From Piper betle (taxonomy: Eukaryota; Streptophyta; Magnoliopsida; Piperales; Piperaceae), in NCBI GenBank assembly GCA_033002965.1, contig JAURVB010014457.1:1-64000 (forward strand): a stretch of DNA of 64,000 bases. Direction: 5' to 3'. The stretch's first letter is position 1. Every line of letters begins with the position of its first letter. Of this stretch, positions 11,240-24,219 are shown one piece after another. The notes beneath the pieces are model-generated. The model was not told the origin of the DNA. It saw nothing but the letters and a program-made list of their open reading frames with translations, and did not search any database. The position numbers were made by a program, and so were the translations under genes.

Positions 11240-13685
11240 GGAGGAGTGAGAGGGAACACGTTACGATGCTGCGTCCAGTGTGCTTATGAGTGCAGCCGGG
11301 ATGTATGAAAAAGAAGCCAGGAAGAGACAAAAACGTCTTGGGTAGATAGAATGGCCATTGGAGTCGTGGAGATGTCTTCTTGGTACATATAATGTTCTTT
11401 TCCATTCTTCTTTCCGATGTTTTCTCCATTTTAAGGTCAATGTGAGTGTGACCCCTACGTTGATTTTCTTTAACAAACTTGTTTGATTATGCAATAAGAT
11501 GATTTTTCTAGTCATACATTGGTGGTTCTTATTACAAGATGTGTTGCAGCTCCCAAATCAAAAAATTTCCCAACAAAGTACAGATTAAAAAGTTGTAAAG
11601 ACTTAATTAGGCTTATTGTAACAACTGATTACTACTTGGCTTAAGATTACATACATAAAATTAATTTTGAGATTGTGAAGCTGCAGCCTGTTGTATCTTG
11701 TAAGGAGTGACATTGCTTTCATTTGTCTACGAGCATGTATGTTACTGTACCCCTTAGAAAAATGAAAACCAGCCCTTCAATGGGAAGTTAATACACGCTT
11801 CTGAACGCAATTGCTTCGTAGTCTCCGACGTCTTCATCTTCATCCACTTCAAATTTTAAAGGGTATTGGGGTATTAACTTTAAAAATATGATCTTTTTAA
11901 TTACGAATGAGAAAATTTTTTATCACCCAACGCTCTTCGACCAAGAGGCAAGGCATATCAGAAGCTCATCTTTGTTAGAAAGGATCCCCGTAAGAGCTTC
12001 AGAGGCCAGAAGTAGAAATGACAGAAGCTTTTTTTGGGATAAATACCTCCGGTGAGATGGTTAACTCTGTTCTTACCTGCGTATGCCTGACTACCTGGGT
12101 TGGTTGCCACATTTGACTGCTTCTCTCCTTCCCTACCTTTCTTTCGAACGGATGAAAGAAACGCTTCAGATTCGGCTTAAGAATGGGTCTCGTTCCCTGC
12201 CTGCCTCTAGTGACCGTACGTCAACGCTCAATCATTGTTCGGGCTCAAGGCCGAAATAATTGTTGATCGGTAAAAAATAATTGTTTGAACACTGGCCATG
12301 GCCTGCTCCCACTGCTTTGAAAAAATAAGTCGTTCGTTCTGCGTCACATTCAAATCCAGAAGTACATGAATTGATTATTCCGCAAAATGTTCTTTTACTG
12401 ATTTCGTGAGTATAATAATGCTCAACCTTTTCGCGTTTAGAAGTAAGCAAGGTTTGTAATGAACAATTGCCAATCTCAAGTTTGCCACTCATCTAACTGT
12501 TCATGTAGCTTTAATCTCTCAAAATAGTCCAACAACTTCTCATCCATATGTTGTAAAAACTATAAAGTATATGCAGCTGCTTGGTGAAACAAATGTATTA
12601 GTAGTTTTAGAACGAGCTAGAAAACTTTCAACACTCAATAACTATCAATACTAAATATTTAATCCCTTAAATGATGCTATCGTCTGCTTGAAGTCATCTG
12701 CATCATTTTCAGAAAGGAACATGGATTAAGAACAAAGTTTGAATAAAAGTAAAACAAAACAATTAAAAGTTTTGTGCAAGTATCGTGAATAGAGATTAGA
12801 CCGTACCCAATATCAAATAATTGCTCCCTCTTAATATCGTCAGGCAGCCATTCCGAGTCTCCAGCCCTCTGAGAACTTGAACATAAATGCTAAAAACTAT
12901 AAAGCCTATTTCTCCCTGATGCAATTGAGTGTTGGGTTGGAGAAGGGATTCTTGATTTGAGTGGTGTGACTTGCGATTCTGTTTCCAGCGCTGGCAGGGC
13001 AGTCGTATTGGAGTTTGCGTGGTTTGCGCGTTTGAGTACAAGGAAATCTGATGGGATTCCAACAGCTGAGTCTCGGTGGGTCGATCAGCGGAGCCGCCAT
13101 CTTCCCGACAGAGCTGTTGAAAAAAAATCCCCATTTTCAGCGTACATATGCTTTTAAACTACATGGTGTCACCAGAGATGTTATATTCCTTGCCGATGCA
13201 CATACTTATGTTACTATTACCTCATCTTAGGTAGAGTGCAACGGCGTATCCTATTCTATACAACAATATATGCAACTTTCACCGGTCAGCAGCCAAGAAA
13301 CAAGTGAAAGTTCTCTTATCTCTGTGACATGTGGCCGCTTGTGACCCGACGGAAGCCCCCTCTTATTTCTTGGTTCATACCAACTTCAGACCCAAATCAA
13401 TGAACAGTTAAATTAGTTCATACATCACCGGTTTTCGTACATGAGAAGAAGTGGTAGCGAAGATTTTAACATTACATAAACTATTATGGAGTTCTCTTTA
13501 TAGTAAACTTGTTGAAGAGATTAGATGCAACACTTTGACAGCGTTTAACACGTTTTACCAATCTGAAAGCTTCCAAAGATTAACATTCAAAGTACGACTC
13601 ACTTTTTGATTATCATCAGGAAGAATGAAGACTTTTGATTTGTCATCATTTGCTTCTTCTCTGAAACTTCTAATCAACTTCTTAA
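11240..13685. other. Intergenic, with an organelle-like stretch and a weak minus-strand ORF
   Basis: Upstream region of the USP-like pseudogene. 11940-12250 has a base composition and wording (TTCGAACGGATGAAAGAAAC and similar) that remind me of plant mitochondrial DNA, but I cannot verify this. No promoter is clear. Confidence 0.35.
12906..13100 (-). CDS. Small ORF, possible first exon with transit-peptide-like N-terminus
   Basis: A 64-codon frame that opens with ATGGCGGCTCCG in good initiation context. The predicted start MAAPLIDPPRLSCWNPIRF, followed by basic, Ser/Thr/Arg-rich sequence lacking acids, is typical of plastid or mitochondrial transit peptides. I do not recognise the protein, and no following exon could be joined with confidence. 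It may be an orphan first exon or chance. Confidence 0.2.
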   Translation of the reverse strand: MAAPLIDPPRLSCWNPIRFPCTQTRKPRKLQYDCPASAGNRIASHTTQIKNPFSNPTLNCIREK

Positions 13686-13769
13686 ATGGCCACCATATAC
13701 AACGCATCCGCCGTTACAAGTTTACAACACATCCATCTTCTTCACAAGCACACCTCAAAAACTTCAACC

Positions 13770-14156
13770 ATGGAGGTGGCCAAGTCCCCTGTGCGCAGAA
13801 CTTGCAGTCGCGGCCGACGGGTGAGCTTTGCAGGAAGAACAGTGAGCACAAGCAAGAAGAAGGGTAGCAGCAGCCCTGCCCATGAACGGTTCTACAGGAG
13901 CAGGCAGTCCTACCGCCAGAGGTTGGAGAGATCCAAGAGACGACACGCCTTCCTCCGCAGCTACCACCTCTCCTTCCAGCCAACCCGCCGGCTGGCCATG
14001 GCCGTCATCGTCAAGAGGCTACAAAAGCTGGTGGAGAAGTTGAGATCGGCCGCGGCTTCCTTCTCCGGTTGCTACCGGCGTCATCATAGTAGTGATACTA
14101 CTACAACTGCTACTTCTACGTTGAGTAGAATCGATCATTACCGATCAAACATGTAA
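13770..14156 (+). CDS. Small basic protein, unrecognised, single exon
   Basis: 128 codons from the ATG at 13770 (context CAACCATGG); an in-frame ATG at 13686 would give 156. The product is very rich in Arg, Lys, Ser. It has an N-terminal VRRTCSRGRRVSFAGRTV stretch, a central block ERFYRSRQSYRQRLERSKRR followed by HAFLRSYHLSF, and a helical, basic segment VIVKRLQKLVEKLRSAA. No signal peptide or membrane segment. The sustained frame, codon use and patterned basic blocks suggest a real gene; I recall similar small unnamed plant proteins but cannot name a function. The stop is TAA at 14154. Confidence 0.55.
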   Translation: MEVAKSPVRRTCSRGRRVSFAGRTVSTSKKKGSSSPAHERFYRSRQSYRQRLERSKRRHAFLRSYHLSFQPTRRLAMAVIVKRLQKLVEKLRSAAASFSGCYRRHHSSDTTTTATSTLSRIDHYRSNM

Positions 14157-14368
14157 CCATACTACGAATTCATGAACAAATCCAAATCCCATTGCAAAAT
14201 CGGATTCATTGTAGCAAAGATTGCTCTTTTTGATCGAAACAGGAGTCTATATATATAAAAAAAATAGAAATTGAGCAAGGGACCCGCGTATCTGGTTTGG
14301 GACGTAAAAAAGCAAAACTTGCGAAATAAAAAGTCGACTCCTTGTGACATCCTCATCTCTTTCTTGTA

Positions 14369-15952
14369 ATGGCTACCCTTTGGGAGTATCTCTGCCTATA
14401 CCTGCTACGGCCCGCTCTGGCCTTGGTCTTCGTTTTGGCTCTGATATCGCTGGGTAAGCTATGATCGGTGTCAAATTTGATGTGTTTTGTTGGGTTTTTT
14501 TTCGGTTGGTTGTGGCTTGCGTGAAAACTGAAATCTGAGTTTTGTGGGTGGGGAAAGGTTGGTTCTTTGCATGGAAGCTGGTCCTGGTACATGTCCCGCT
14601 GGTGCAGGAGATTTGTGGCCTCCGGAAGAAGCCGAAACGGCCCAAGCCCCTCACCCGCCGGCTCTCCAGGATCTACAGCTCTGCCGTCTCTGCCAAATCT
14701 GCATATGGGTATGTCTTTGTTTGTTTGTTTTTCAATTTTTGATGTTTGGTACCTGCTTCTTCAATTTGTTCAATGTTTGATGAATCTGTTAAAGTTGATG
14801 AGGATTGCTCTTATGAGTTCGATGATTGCTGGTTTTCCTTTTGTCAAAGTTCAATATTTGATTCCTGAATCGTCAATTTCTGATGTTTGGTTCTATTATA
14901 TGTTTGTTCAATTCATGATGTATGGTATCTGTTACTTCAATTAAATTCATTTCTGAAATTTGGTTGTTCTGTCTGTTGTAGTTAATGAGGATTACTCTTT
15001 TGAGGTAGGTGATTGTGGGGTTTTTCTTTTCTTTTTTTCAAAGTTCAATTCCTAATGTTTGATATCTGATCTTCAATTCCTGATGTTTGGTTCTATCATA
15101 TGTTTGTTGAAGTCGGGGAGGGTTATCCAAATGTGTTAGATGATTTTTTTTAATAGAACTTCAAATTGCTATGTTCGGGAAAGCCTCATATTCTTCAATT
15201 CCTAATGTTTGGTACTTGTTTCTTCCATTCCTGATATTGGTTCTTCAATTTTTTTACTTTGGTACCGACTAAGCTTGATTCTACTGTCTCCGCTTGTGAC
15301 TTTTTGCCTACGGAGGAAAGAGGAAGGTAGATCCATGAACTTTTGTAGGATGAATATGTGAATCGGCAATTCATGGGATGGAATTTATGTGGAGGTGGGT
15401 GACTGTTGATTTTTTTATAGTGATTGACGATGTTGTTATACTCCTCTCTGAACTAAAAAATTTGGGGGGCATATGGGGTTTCATGATCCATATAAGAGTT
15501 TCCATTAGGAGATTATGACATGAGAAATTTGTGGCGTCAAGTGGTTAGAACCATATTTTATGGAAACTGATACGGTGAGAAAAAAGGCCAAAGAAAGGTT
15601 TTTCTTGCATGCCCATATCATTCAGTAATGGATATGCTTTCTTCTCTGCTTTCCCCTGCTTTTAGTTTCTGTTTCTTGGCATCGTTGGCTTCAGAATTGC
15701 AATTATTTTTTCCTGGAATTCATCTCCTGTAAGGACTTGTTACTTTTCATTCTCCATTTTCTGATCTCCAGATGAAAGGGGTAAGTGTCAAAGAAGAAAG
15801 AAACAAAGTATTCTACATATGTAGCAGAAGTATTGTCACCGAGATTGCTTGGCGCATTGTTAATTTTTAAGTTATTGTCTGAAATATGTATCTGCAGTGG
15901 AATCAAATTGGAGGCTGAAACAAAAATGGAAGAGAGCAGCTTGGAGAAGTGA
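14369..15952 (+). CDS. Small one-pass membrane protein, plant-conserved, three exons
   Basis: Exons 14369-14453, 14558-14708 and 15898-15952, phases consistent, 96 residues. The N-terminus MATLWEYLCLYLLRPALALV runs into a hydrophobic segment (about residues 5-30), then FAWKLVLVHVPLVQEICGLR and a basic tail (KKPKRPKPLTRRLSRIY). This layout matches a small unnamed plant transmembrane protein family whose hallmark is the AWKxVLVHVPLVQEIxGLRKKP block. Exon 3 adds GIKLEAETKMEESSLEK, an acidic-amphipathic tail; exons 1-2 are secure, exon 3 is inferred from a good GTATGT donor and TTTCTGCAG-like acceptor. Reading through the donor would instead stop at 14742. Function unknown. Confidence 0.75.
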
Positions 15953-16460
15953 GAAAATACAATCAGCATATACGATTTTCATGTCCTCTATTTCGTCGGA
16001 TAAGGTGGAAGAAGAAGAAGAAGAAGAAAATAGACTGTTTGGTATATCAAGCTTTGCAACCACCTTGTTCTTTTATTGTAATTGCTGGTGGTGCAGATGT
16101 TGTAAACAACATTTGTAAGAAGATTTTAATTTATGAAGGAAAGCATTTTACATGGCAGGCATTGCCAATTGCCATGGTTCTTGCATTTGCAATAAAACAA
16201 GGCATTTAATTATTAAATTTTTTTGGCTGTGTATCATGTTAAACAAAATTATAGATGAAAGAAATTGCTAATTTAGATAAACTCGACTATAATGATGCCA
16301 TTTCCGTGCGTTAATAGAAAGAATTAAATTAAATTAATTGTATACGGAAACACTACTTAACCTGCTTAATCATATTTACTGCAATGCATTTGTGGTTGAT
16401 AAACACTCAAGACGGCACATGAAGCTTGAGCCAAGCGAAACTCGGATTCGATCGAGTTCG

Positions 16461-16490
16461 GTCCGGTCCGGTCCGGTCCGGTCCGGTCCG
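16461..16490 (+). repeat. (GTCCG)6 microsatellite
   Basis: Six perfect copies of GTCCG, continued by degenerate GGTTCGGGTCGGG sequence. It lies about 160 bp upstream of the tubulin cofactor B start codon and could be in its promoter or 5' UTR. Confidence 0.9.
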
Positions 16491-16650
16491 GTTCGGGTCG
16501 GGTTTGGGAAAACGATAAACGGGTCTTGGCGGGTTTGACCCGAATATTCGTCTTCAAAACGGGTAGGGCCGATTGATAGTGAAGTGCCGACCAGAGCCGA
16601 CCGACGAGGCGACAACCGAACATCGCCGGAGAAGATCGCCGGCAGCGGCC

Positions 16651-19600
16651 ATGGCGACGTCGCGGCTGCAGCTCCCGGCGGACGACTCCGTCCTCCTCCG
16701 CATCACCCACTCCAACATCAGCTCCTTTGCTGCCGACGTCCGCTTCTCTCTCCAGGTCTTACTTCTCCTCTTCTCTCCCAACTTTCGCTGCTTGATCTCA
16801 TTCCTTAGTGTCATAAAGATTGAGTCTTTTAGCATTTTTCTAGTACCATTTGCGTAGATGTATTGATAATATTTTGATGTTGTAGATGATGCCTATCTGT
16901 TATGGTGTGTTGGGGATTAGTATGTGGTTTGTTCTTAATTGGAGTCTGGAATTTAAATGATAATAATAATAATAATAATAATTATTATTATTATTATTAT
17001 GGAGACTGGTTGAAATCAAATAAGCGTAAGACTGGAAGTAGAATTTGAAATTGCCTGCAAAAAAGATTTTCTTTTTGAGATGTAGAAAGGTGATTTCTTT
17101 TGCCCGGTTCTTCTAATGTCGCTTCTGCAGTTAGCTACTTTCATTCTCTACATTTTTTTTGGGAGTTAATGCAATTATTTCTTGCTGGTTTTTTATTCGA
17201 ACTTCAAAGTATGGTTTTGAAGTTGGTGATGTGGTGGTGGCAGACGGTGGTGGAATCGGTAAAAGAGAAACTGTGGCGAAAATGTGGCACTTCTGTTGGG
17301 TCAATGAAGCTTGAGCTTTATGATGATATGGGAGAAAAAGTTTGTGGCTTGGACGATAACGCAAGACCTCTGGGATTTTACTCTCCGCATGATGGGTCAG
17401 TTGTTTTTTTTGTTGTTGATTGTTTTGAAAGTTTGTTTTGTCTCTGTTTAATTCTCAAAATTATATGAGAAAGAAGCGTCTGTAAATTATTGCTTTGAAG
17501 ATAAATGTTTGTTAAGTTGCAAAATATGGGATGAAACAATCCATTGGACTACTCTGCTGACAGCTTATCTGTACAAGTGATGTTTTGTGACCTATTTTTT
17601 TCAAAATATGTGAAATTCTATTGGCTTGCTAAAACTTTAATATTTGAGTTTTTAAGTGTATTACAGATGCCTACTGGATGATTGTTTACCACTTGAAAAA
17701 GATTCTCATGTGGTGCAATCAGCCTGAAATTTTTTCTTCAGTCTCAATGCATACTCTCTGTTTGCAACAAGCCAGTTGTTTTTATCAATCAATAACTTGT
17801 TTGTCTGTACATGTTAAATAGCTGATAATTCTTTTTATATTGTTGGATCTCTTTTGTTTGATATTGGATATCATTTAGTTATTTTCATATTCTTATGAAA
17901 ATGTGGTTTGCTTGTGCTGTATGTCTGGTTTGTTTGCGACAGGTATCGCCTACATATTATTGATTTGGACCCCGCATCAGTGACTTCTGGTGGCTGGTTG
18001 GAAGACACATCACTAGTTGAAAAGTACAGCATTTCTGATGAAGCCTACAATAAATTAGATGGTATTGCTTGAACAAAATATTGTCATGTACTGCAACTGC
18101 TATATTATTTGTGCATGCGATGGTCTACATTTCACATTTCTTCTCATATTTTAGGCACTTTAAGGAAATTTAAGGAAAAATTAGCTTCTCAAAATCCAAC
18201 AATTCTTGAAAGCAAAGTAAGTTTCTGTTCTTTTTTATTTCAAGAGTCAAGACAATGGCTTGTAGTTACAATGCCAATGATTGTAATTGTTTCCACTGTG
18301 CAATCTTGATCTTAACAAACCTACCCACAAGTGAGAAAGGGTAACGATGTCCAATCACCATCTCATTTTTCCCTTAGAGGTTAAAAAATTTGCCATAACA
18401 GTTGTTGGACTTGTATGCACTCCTGACCGTAAATTGTAAATTATGATATAGCTTGCCCATGACCAATTTACATGAGTGAGCTAAAATAATTTTTTTCTTA
18501 CACCAGATATCAGACGACTACATGGCAGACCTCTGTGCAAATATCAAGGTAGATTCTCCTTTCTGCTCACAGTCCAGGGATAGTATGTTGAAATTTGAGA
18601 ACCATCTAATAGTTATGCTGCCTTTCTCCTTTCCGTCATATTATTAATTTGAAAGGTACATGGCTGTGTAAACCTCTGTACACTGGTCAAACATTTTGTG
18701 ATATACGCAAGATTGTAGCTTCTGATTCTATGACTTTTTTTCATTCAAGATTTTGTGATTGGCTTAGTGTGGTAAAATGATATTTGTTATGTTGCAATAA
18801 ACTTTTATTTAGCACTTACCAGTTACCTCTAGCTTTGTGCGCATAGGAATGTAACCATGGACTTTGTTGGGTGGTGGTTGATTTTTTAGGGCACTTTGGA
18901 AATTGATAGAAGCATTTTTCCTGTTTTTATTGTCTTAATGGTTTTGGAGTTCTCTTACACATTTATGAGAACTTTTCTGTGAAATTTGTGAAGAGACGAT
19001 AAGTGATAAATTGAGCGCATCTCAACTTTTTGTATGAATATATGTAGCTGACATTTTCTTTTTTCAGATTGGGGATCGTTGCAAAATCGAACCAGGAGAA
19101 AAAAGAGGAGTAATCAAATTTGTTGGAAAAGCGGAAACTGTAGCTCCTGGTTTTTGGATTGGAATCCATTATGATGAACCGTTAGGGAAGCATGATGGCA
19201 CGTAAGTAATTTTATTCGGACTTCTTTTTTTCTAAAAATATTGAGAAAGTTACTTGTTCTAGTTGTGAAGTTAACCCATCTGGGATACCATCTGTAGCAT
19301 TAATTCTTGGTAACTTTTCCCGAGTATTTTGCTCATGGGTGACGAGATAAGACAGAGATACTTGTTCTTGAAAAGTAATTCATCAGTTACTCTTGTAATG
19401 TGAAGATGATAACAGTGACATTCATTTTTCTCAATGGTGTCCGCAGAGAATTCCTCCCCTCCCTCTCCTTTACTTCTGTATATTGAACCAATCCTTATGA
19501 TGACTGTTGTGTGAATTACAGAGTGAAAGGAAAACGCTACTTTGAATGCCCACCCCGTCATGGTGCGTTGCTCAGACCAGACAAAGTGAAGGTATATCAA

Positions 19601-19750
19601 TCACATAACATATGTGAATGGTGACTGGTAGTTCCCTCTGTAAATTTAACCTTGGTTATTGTCGCGTGCACAAAATTATTGAACAAATTTTTATGTCAAC
19701 AGGTTGGCGACTTCCCTGAACGAGACCCATTTGAAGATGATGAAATATGA
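16651..19750 (+). CDS. TFCB: Tubulin-folding cofactor B (TBCB/TFCB), eight exons
   Basis: Cytosolic cofactor that works with TBCE on alpha-tubulin folding and dimer turnover. Exons: 16651-16755, 17244-17395, 17943-18061, 18155-18216, 18507-18548, 19068-19201, 19522-19591, 19703-19750; GT-AG junctions, phases agree, product 243 residues, the usual plant length. Residues about 10-95 form the ubiquitin-like domain (SVLLRITHSNISSF, ... ARPLGFYSPHDG); a linker helix follows (SDEAYNKLDGTLRKFKEKLA); residues about 161-229 form the CAP-Gly domain with GFWIGIHYDEPLGKHDGTVK and GKRYFECPPRHGALLRPDKV. The C-terminal EDDEI carries the DEI tail used for tubulin binding in TBCB. The start ATG lies in GGCCATGGCG context. 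No lesion seen. Confidence 0.96.
16961..17000. repeat. (TAA)n/(TTA)n palindrome in TBCB intron 1
   Basis: A (TAA) array 16961-16980 meets a (TTA) array 16981-17000, making a nearly perfect 40-bp inverted repeat with no spacer. It could extrude a hairpin. The flanks GGAGTCTGG (left) and GGAGACTGG (right) are also similar. Confidence 0.9.
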
Positions 19751-20689
19751 TAACTTAAAACATTTTTTCTTCTCGTATTGGCGAGTTTCCGTCTTCAGAA
19801 AAATCATTGTATCTATTCTTGTACCATAATGATGAGTAAGCTGGGCATCAACTCTTTTTCTTGTTCTCGCTTTTGATGAAAGAACTCTTACGGTTTTTTG
19901 CAAATACTTTGATTGTTAAAGTCAAAATTGATAGAATCGTACAACTGATCTTATGCTGCAATGAACACTAAAAACAACAAAACATTTCATAAGTAATTAT
20001 TGTTAAATAGCATAAAAATATAATAAATAAAAAAATGAGCTGGCTGAAATAGTGATCAAGCTCCATTAACGGTTATTGTTTTAATTTTGGTCGAATAAAA
20101 TAACTGTAACTACTAAATTTATAACAAAAAAATCAAAAATCCAGGAAAGCATTTTTATATCACTCCAGCAAATAATTATAGTAGTATTCATCTGCCACAG
20201 CGTTGATCAGGTTCTCAAAATAGTACAAGGGAAATACTTCTTACAACCAAACTAAAATCTTCAAGAATGGGAATGCACATCCATAGAACAGCAACGAAAT
20301 CATCTGGTACTCAAAATGAGTAAATAACCTTCTTTATTTATAACAACCTGATCACATATAGGAAGATGCGAATAACTCTACCGAATTCTTGGTCAGAAGA
20401 CCTTATCAATAAACACAGATGCCCATAAAGGTTTTTAACTGCCTTTATTTATTTATTTTTTAAACAATTCGCCATATGAAACATATTGCAAGGTGATGGT
20501 CAATTAACAAAACAAGTCTAGAGTCTACAGCTCAACAATCAAGATAATAAAATGCTAACAGGGAAGAGCAAAAGCTATTTCAATAGCCTTCACCTAGTGG
20601 TTACATAAGATTATCCCAGTCAAACAAGTGCATGCAAATAGAAAGTAACATATAGTACAAAAAGAGCATAAAAGATCAGAATAATAACT
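19751..20689. other. Convergent intergenic region
   Basis: 3' flanks of TBCB (+) and of the first MULE-derived gene (-). AT-rich; I see no coding block, RNA gene or clear repeat. Confidence 0.5.
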
Positions 20690-23600
20690 TTACCAATTTA
20701 GATCAGGATCAAGAACTGCAATTGGAGAGTCATTATCTAAAGCATTTTTGCATGCTCTCTTGTTGTGTCCTACTTCTCCACACGCACCGCAGACTCTAGG
20801 CTTGTCAATGGGTGTTTTTAAATCAGCATTTATACTTTTGGGCCTCCCAACACGCCTTCTAATTTTAGGTGGCAATATAACTGGGACTGGGTGTTCACTG
20901 TTTTGCCATTGTGACCTTTCAAGAGTAGGGCATATTACTTCTTCATATGTTTCCAAGTATAATTTGGCCAAGTACCCTTTTTGACAAAAGATGTATGGAT
21001 CATATCGTTCAAAATCAATGGCTGCCATTGCATGATCACAAGGCAATCCCATTAATTGAAACAAACCACATGAGCAGGCCCCATCTCTTAATCGCACATG
21101 ATCTTGATATAGACTGGAATTCACTTGAAAATCGTCCAACGAAGCTTGAGAAACAAGATATTGTTGTCCAGTTTCCCGAGCTTTACTAATGTGTTCCTCT
21201 GCATATTGGGTCAAGGGCGTTGTCCATAACTTACCTTCTTTCCCACGTTTACAGAATAACTCAGCAGTTTTCTTTCTAGTGCGCTCAATTAATGAATAAA
21301 TGGGCAATGCAGCTGCATCCTTCAGAAATGAATTAACCAAGGCACACTTGTTAGTTAACAGAACATCATATCTATTTCCTCTAAAGTAAGCATTTGCCCA
21401 CTTCTCTTTCGGTATTTCAAGAATGCTCTTGTAAGCTAGCCCATTCTGACTTTTAATTCCTTCCATTAATCGTACATACTCACATACCCTTGAAGTTTTT
21501 GCTGCTTTCCAAAATAGTTCCTCAACAATCACATCCTTGTGCTCATCATGCAATGTTGCACCCAAATGTTCAATACAGTATCCATGTTTCACATTTGGGA
21601 GCACTTCATACATTGCTTCAGTCAAATTCTCATCTCTTTTAGTTATCATGGTGATCTCACCAAGTTCTTCACCGTATGGCATTAAAATATGCTTTTGCAA
21701 CAAATAAAAAAACCATGTCCAAGTTTCACAGGATTCATCTTCAACCGCTGCATATGCAACAGGAAGGCCTCCTCCGTTCCCATCCACACCAGATGCAACT
21801 AACAGTTTACCTGGATATTTTCCTATCAAGTCAATGTCATCCACAAGTATAAGACGTCTCATTGTCTGAATGAATGAACGCCTAACTGCCCCAAATGTCC
21901 AGAAGGCGCGGAGAAATGATTGGTCACCTTCATGGTTTACATCACAACATCTAGCAACTAACAAAATGCTACCTGGGTTTGCTCTTTCCAGCTCCGATGA
22001 GTATGCAGGTAGAAGGCTGTAAGATTCTTCAAGACTTTTCCTTATATTTTCGGTTAAAATATCTTTTGCCATATGAGCTCTCTTATAGCTAATTTTTACA
22101 TTCCAATGCTCCTCAATATAGCTAACTATATGAGCTGGAGTAATGTCTCCCCCAAAAATTACCTCTGCATGCATGCGCCACCCATGATGCTGTTGCAAGA
22201 GGATGATTCTGAAATTTCTCCAAGGCAGGACAGGTGTGCTCTGAAACATAACTTTTAATTTTCACCACATCCTTACACTTTGACGCTCGAATCCTCCATT
22301 TGCAACTAGAATCTTTACAGCGGGCTGCATATGTTACTTTTTTACATTCTATAGGGGTATACACATAGTTATTACGAATGGCATTTTCCTGCAGCACCAA
22401 TTTGAAGTGGTCAACATCTCGGAATATTGCACCCAACTTCAAAGTGTGATTGAGATTGATGTCCGTATTATGTAGTGGTGTGTTCACCAAAAAATCATCC
22501 TTAACATCTTCAACTTCTTGTGATTTATCTGAAGGAGTTTCAATAGACATACGAGGAATGAAACTATCCAAGGCAGTTTCAATAGGCGTATAAGGAACAA
22601 TGCCATCTTCACCGGCAGAGCTAGATGCTTCTCTCCCTTCATCCACTGTCTCATTCGTTAGCCCTTTAACAGTCTTATCCAAACGCTTATTCTCGGCAGG
22701 TTTTCTACGAGTTCCATCCTGACCAGCCCTGATGTAAAAAAATGTAATATCCATACCGGAATAAATTCTTTAAGTAAAATGTAAGAAAATACAAATAGTT
22801 GAAACAAAAACCTGAAAACTTTTTGCAACATTAATAAATCATTTTTTAATTGCTAAGAAACCATCTTCTTCCAATCTATAAACAACTAACAGACTTGGTT
22901 ATCATCACACTTCACAGATAATTTAGATGAGGAACATATATCTATTTCTCCATTTTTTTGTTCATTAAGCACCACATACCCTTATATAATTGCATAATTC
23001 ATCTCACTTCTAACAACTTTTATCCAGGCTTGTTATCCTCTAATCCTCTTTTAACCATCATACTGGAGCATAATGTATTTCCTAACAAATGTCAAATGGT
23101 TTCATCTAGACCTGCAAAGACCATCAAAAGCAATACATTCTAGAACGATAGAGACACTATCTAAGGCAATTTTAACCCCTTATAATCCTCTCAGTAGTCC
23201 ACCTGAATATTCTGACACCATCAAATAAAAAAACAAATGCAACAAAACCGTATAGAAAAAGCAGGATATCTGCTTGGCTCACTTCATTACGAAGTCATAA
23301 TTTACAAATTCTTGATCCGATTGGAAGTTTTAATCAAATGGAAAACAAAATGTGACACAAAACCAATTAATAAACATTGAAATGCTCTTCTCAAGAATAA
23401 TAAATCAACAATGTGTTTTGACAACATTTAATAATGAATCATATCATTGCATATTTGCCATATCGCCAATCCTAGAGCTTGAAGATATGCATCATAATAA
23501 GTCATAAAGATGGCAACATTTCAATTTTTACATGTAACACAACCTTTTCTATTGATGACATATGACTAAAAATTGTGTTCCTTGAACTTTTTATACAAAA

Positions 23601-24219
23601 ATACCATTTCTACAACATGAGAATCCAATCAAATTAGATAGTGAAGCTACATGAATGGGACAAGGCATAAATGAAAAACAAGAATTAAATGAAGATAATT
23701 GTAAAGAAGGGAATAAGTAATTTTCGATGCATATGACAATGATAACAACCACCAAGATGATGAGGATGAGGATATAGAAAAAGGGCCACAATGATGAAGA
23801 TATGCAGCAAGCCAGACAATACCTAACAGGAGGGGCAGAACCAGAATTTGCCTTTTTGAGGGCTTAGAAGGTGCTTTACGCTTCAATTTACTTCCCGTTG
23901 TCTGCTTGGTCACGTATAAACTAACTGCAATGCAACTCTTCGAGTCAAACATTGTCATGATCACCTCCAAGTCGTCGTCATCATTAACATCATAGAGAAC
24001 CACACTGGACGAGTCGGCCACAAAGCGGCATTTAATAGACAGCACCGTATTTACAGGATCTGTTTCGAGTTTCTCATGGATCACAGAAATAAGATCATCA
24101 TACTTAATGTTCCGATCAACTTTGACCCCTTTTTTGCTTCCTCCAACATACTCAGGCGAGCCTCCCTCATTCAGCCGACCGTCAAAATGAAGGAAGAAAC
24201 ACACTTTATTCTGTCTCAT
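20690..24219 (-). pseudogene. MULE transposase-derived gene with PB1 domain (MUSTANG-B-like), copy 1, frameshifted
   Basis: Two coding exons, 23823-24219 and 20690-22728, intron GT-AG. Order: PB1 domain (MRQNKVCFFLHFDGRL to NDDDDLEVIMTMF), MuDR-type N-terminal zinc domain (CKDSSCKWRIRASK..SEHTC), MULE transposase core (VDDIDLIGKYPGKLL), SWIM finger (CSCGLFQLMGLPCDHAM) and a CCHC zinc knuckle (CGACGEVGHNKRAC). This is the layout of domesticated MUSTANG-B type genes, thought to act as DNA-binding regulators. The motif where transposases carry SDR reads TKRD, so catalysis is doubtful. Two frame changes break it: one base short in the T run at 23853-23857 and a shift at 22149-22158. No terminal inverted repeats were noted. 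Sister of the gene at 26285-29701. Because the remaining 519-codon frame is intact, it is either a recent pseudogene or a live gene with sequence errors. Confidence 0.8.
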
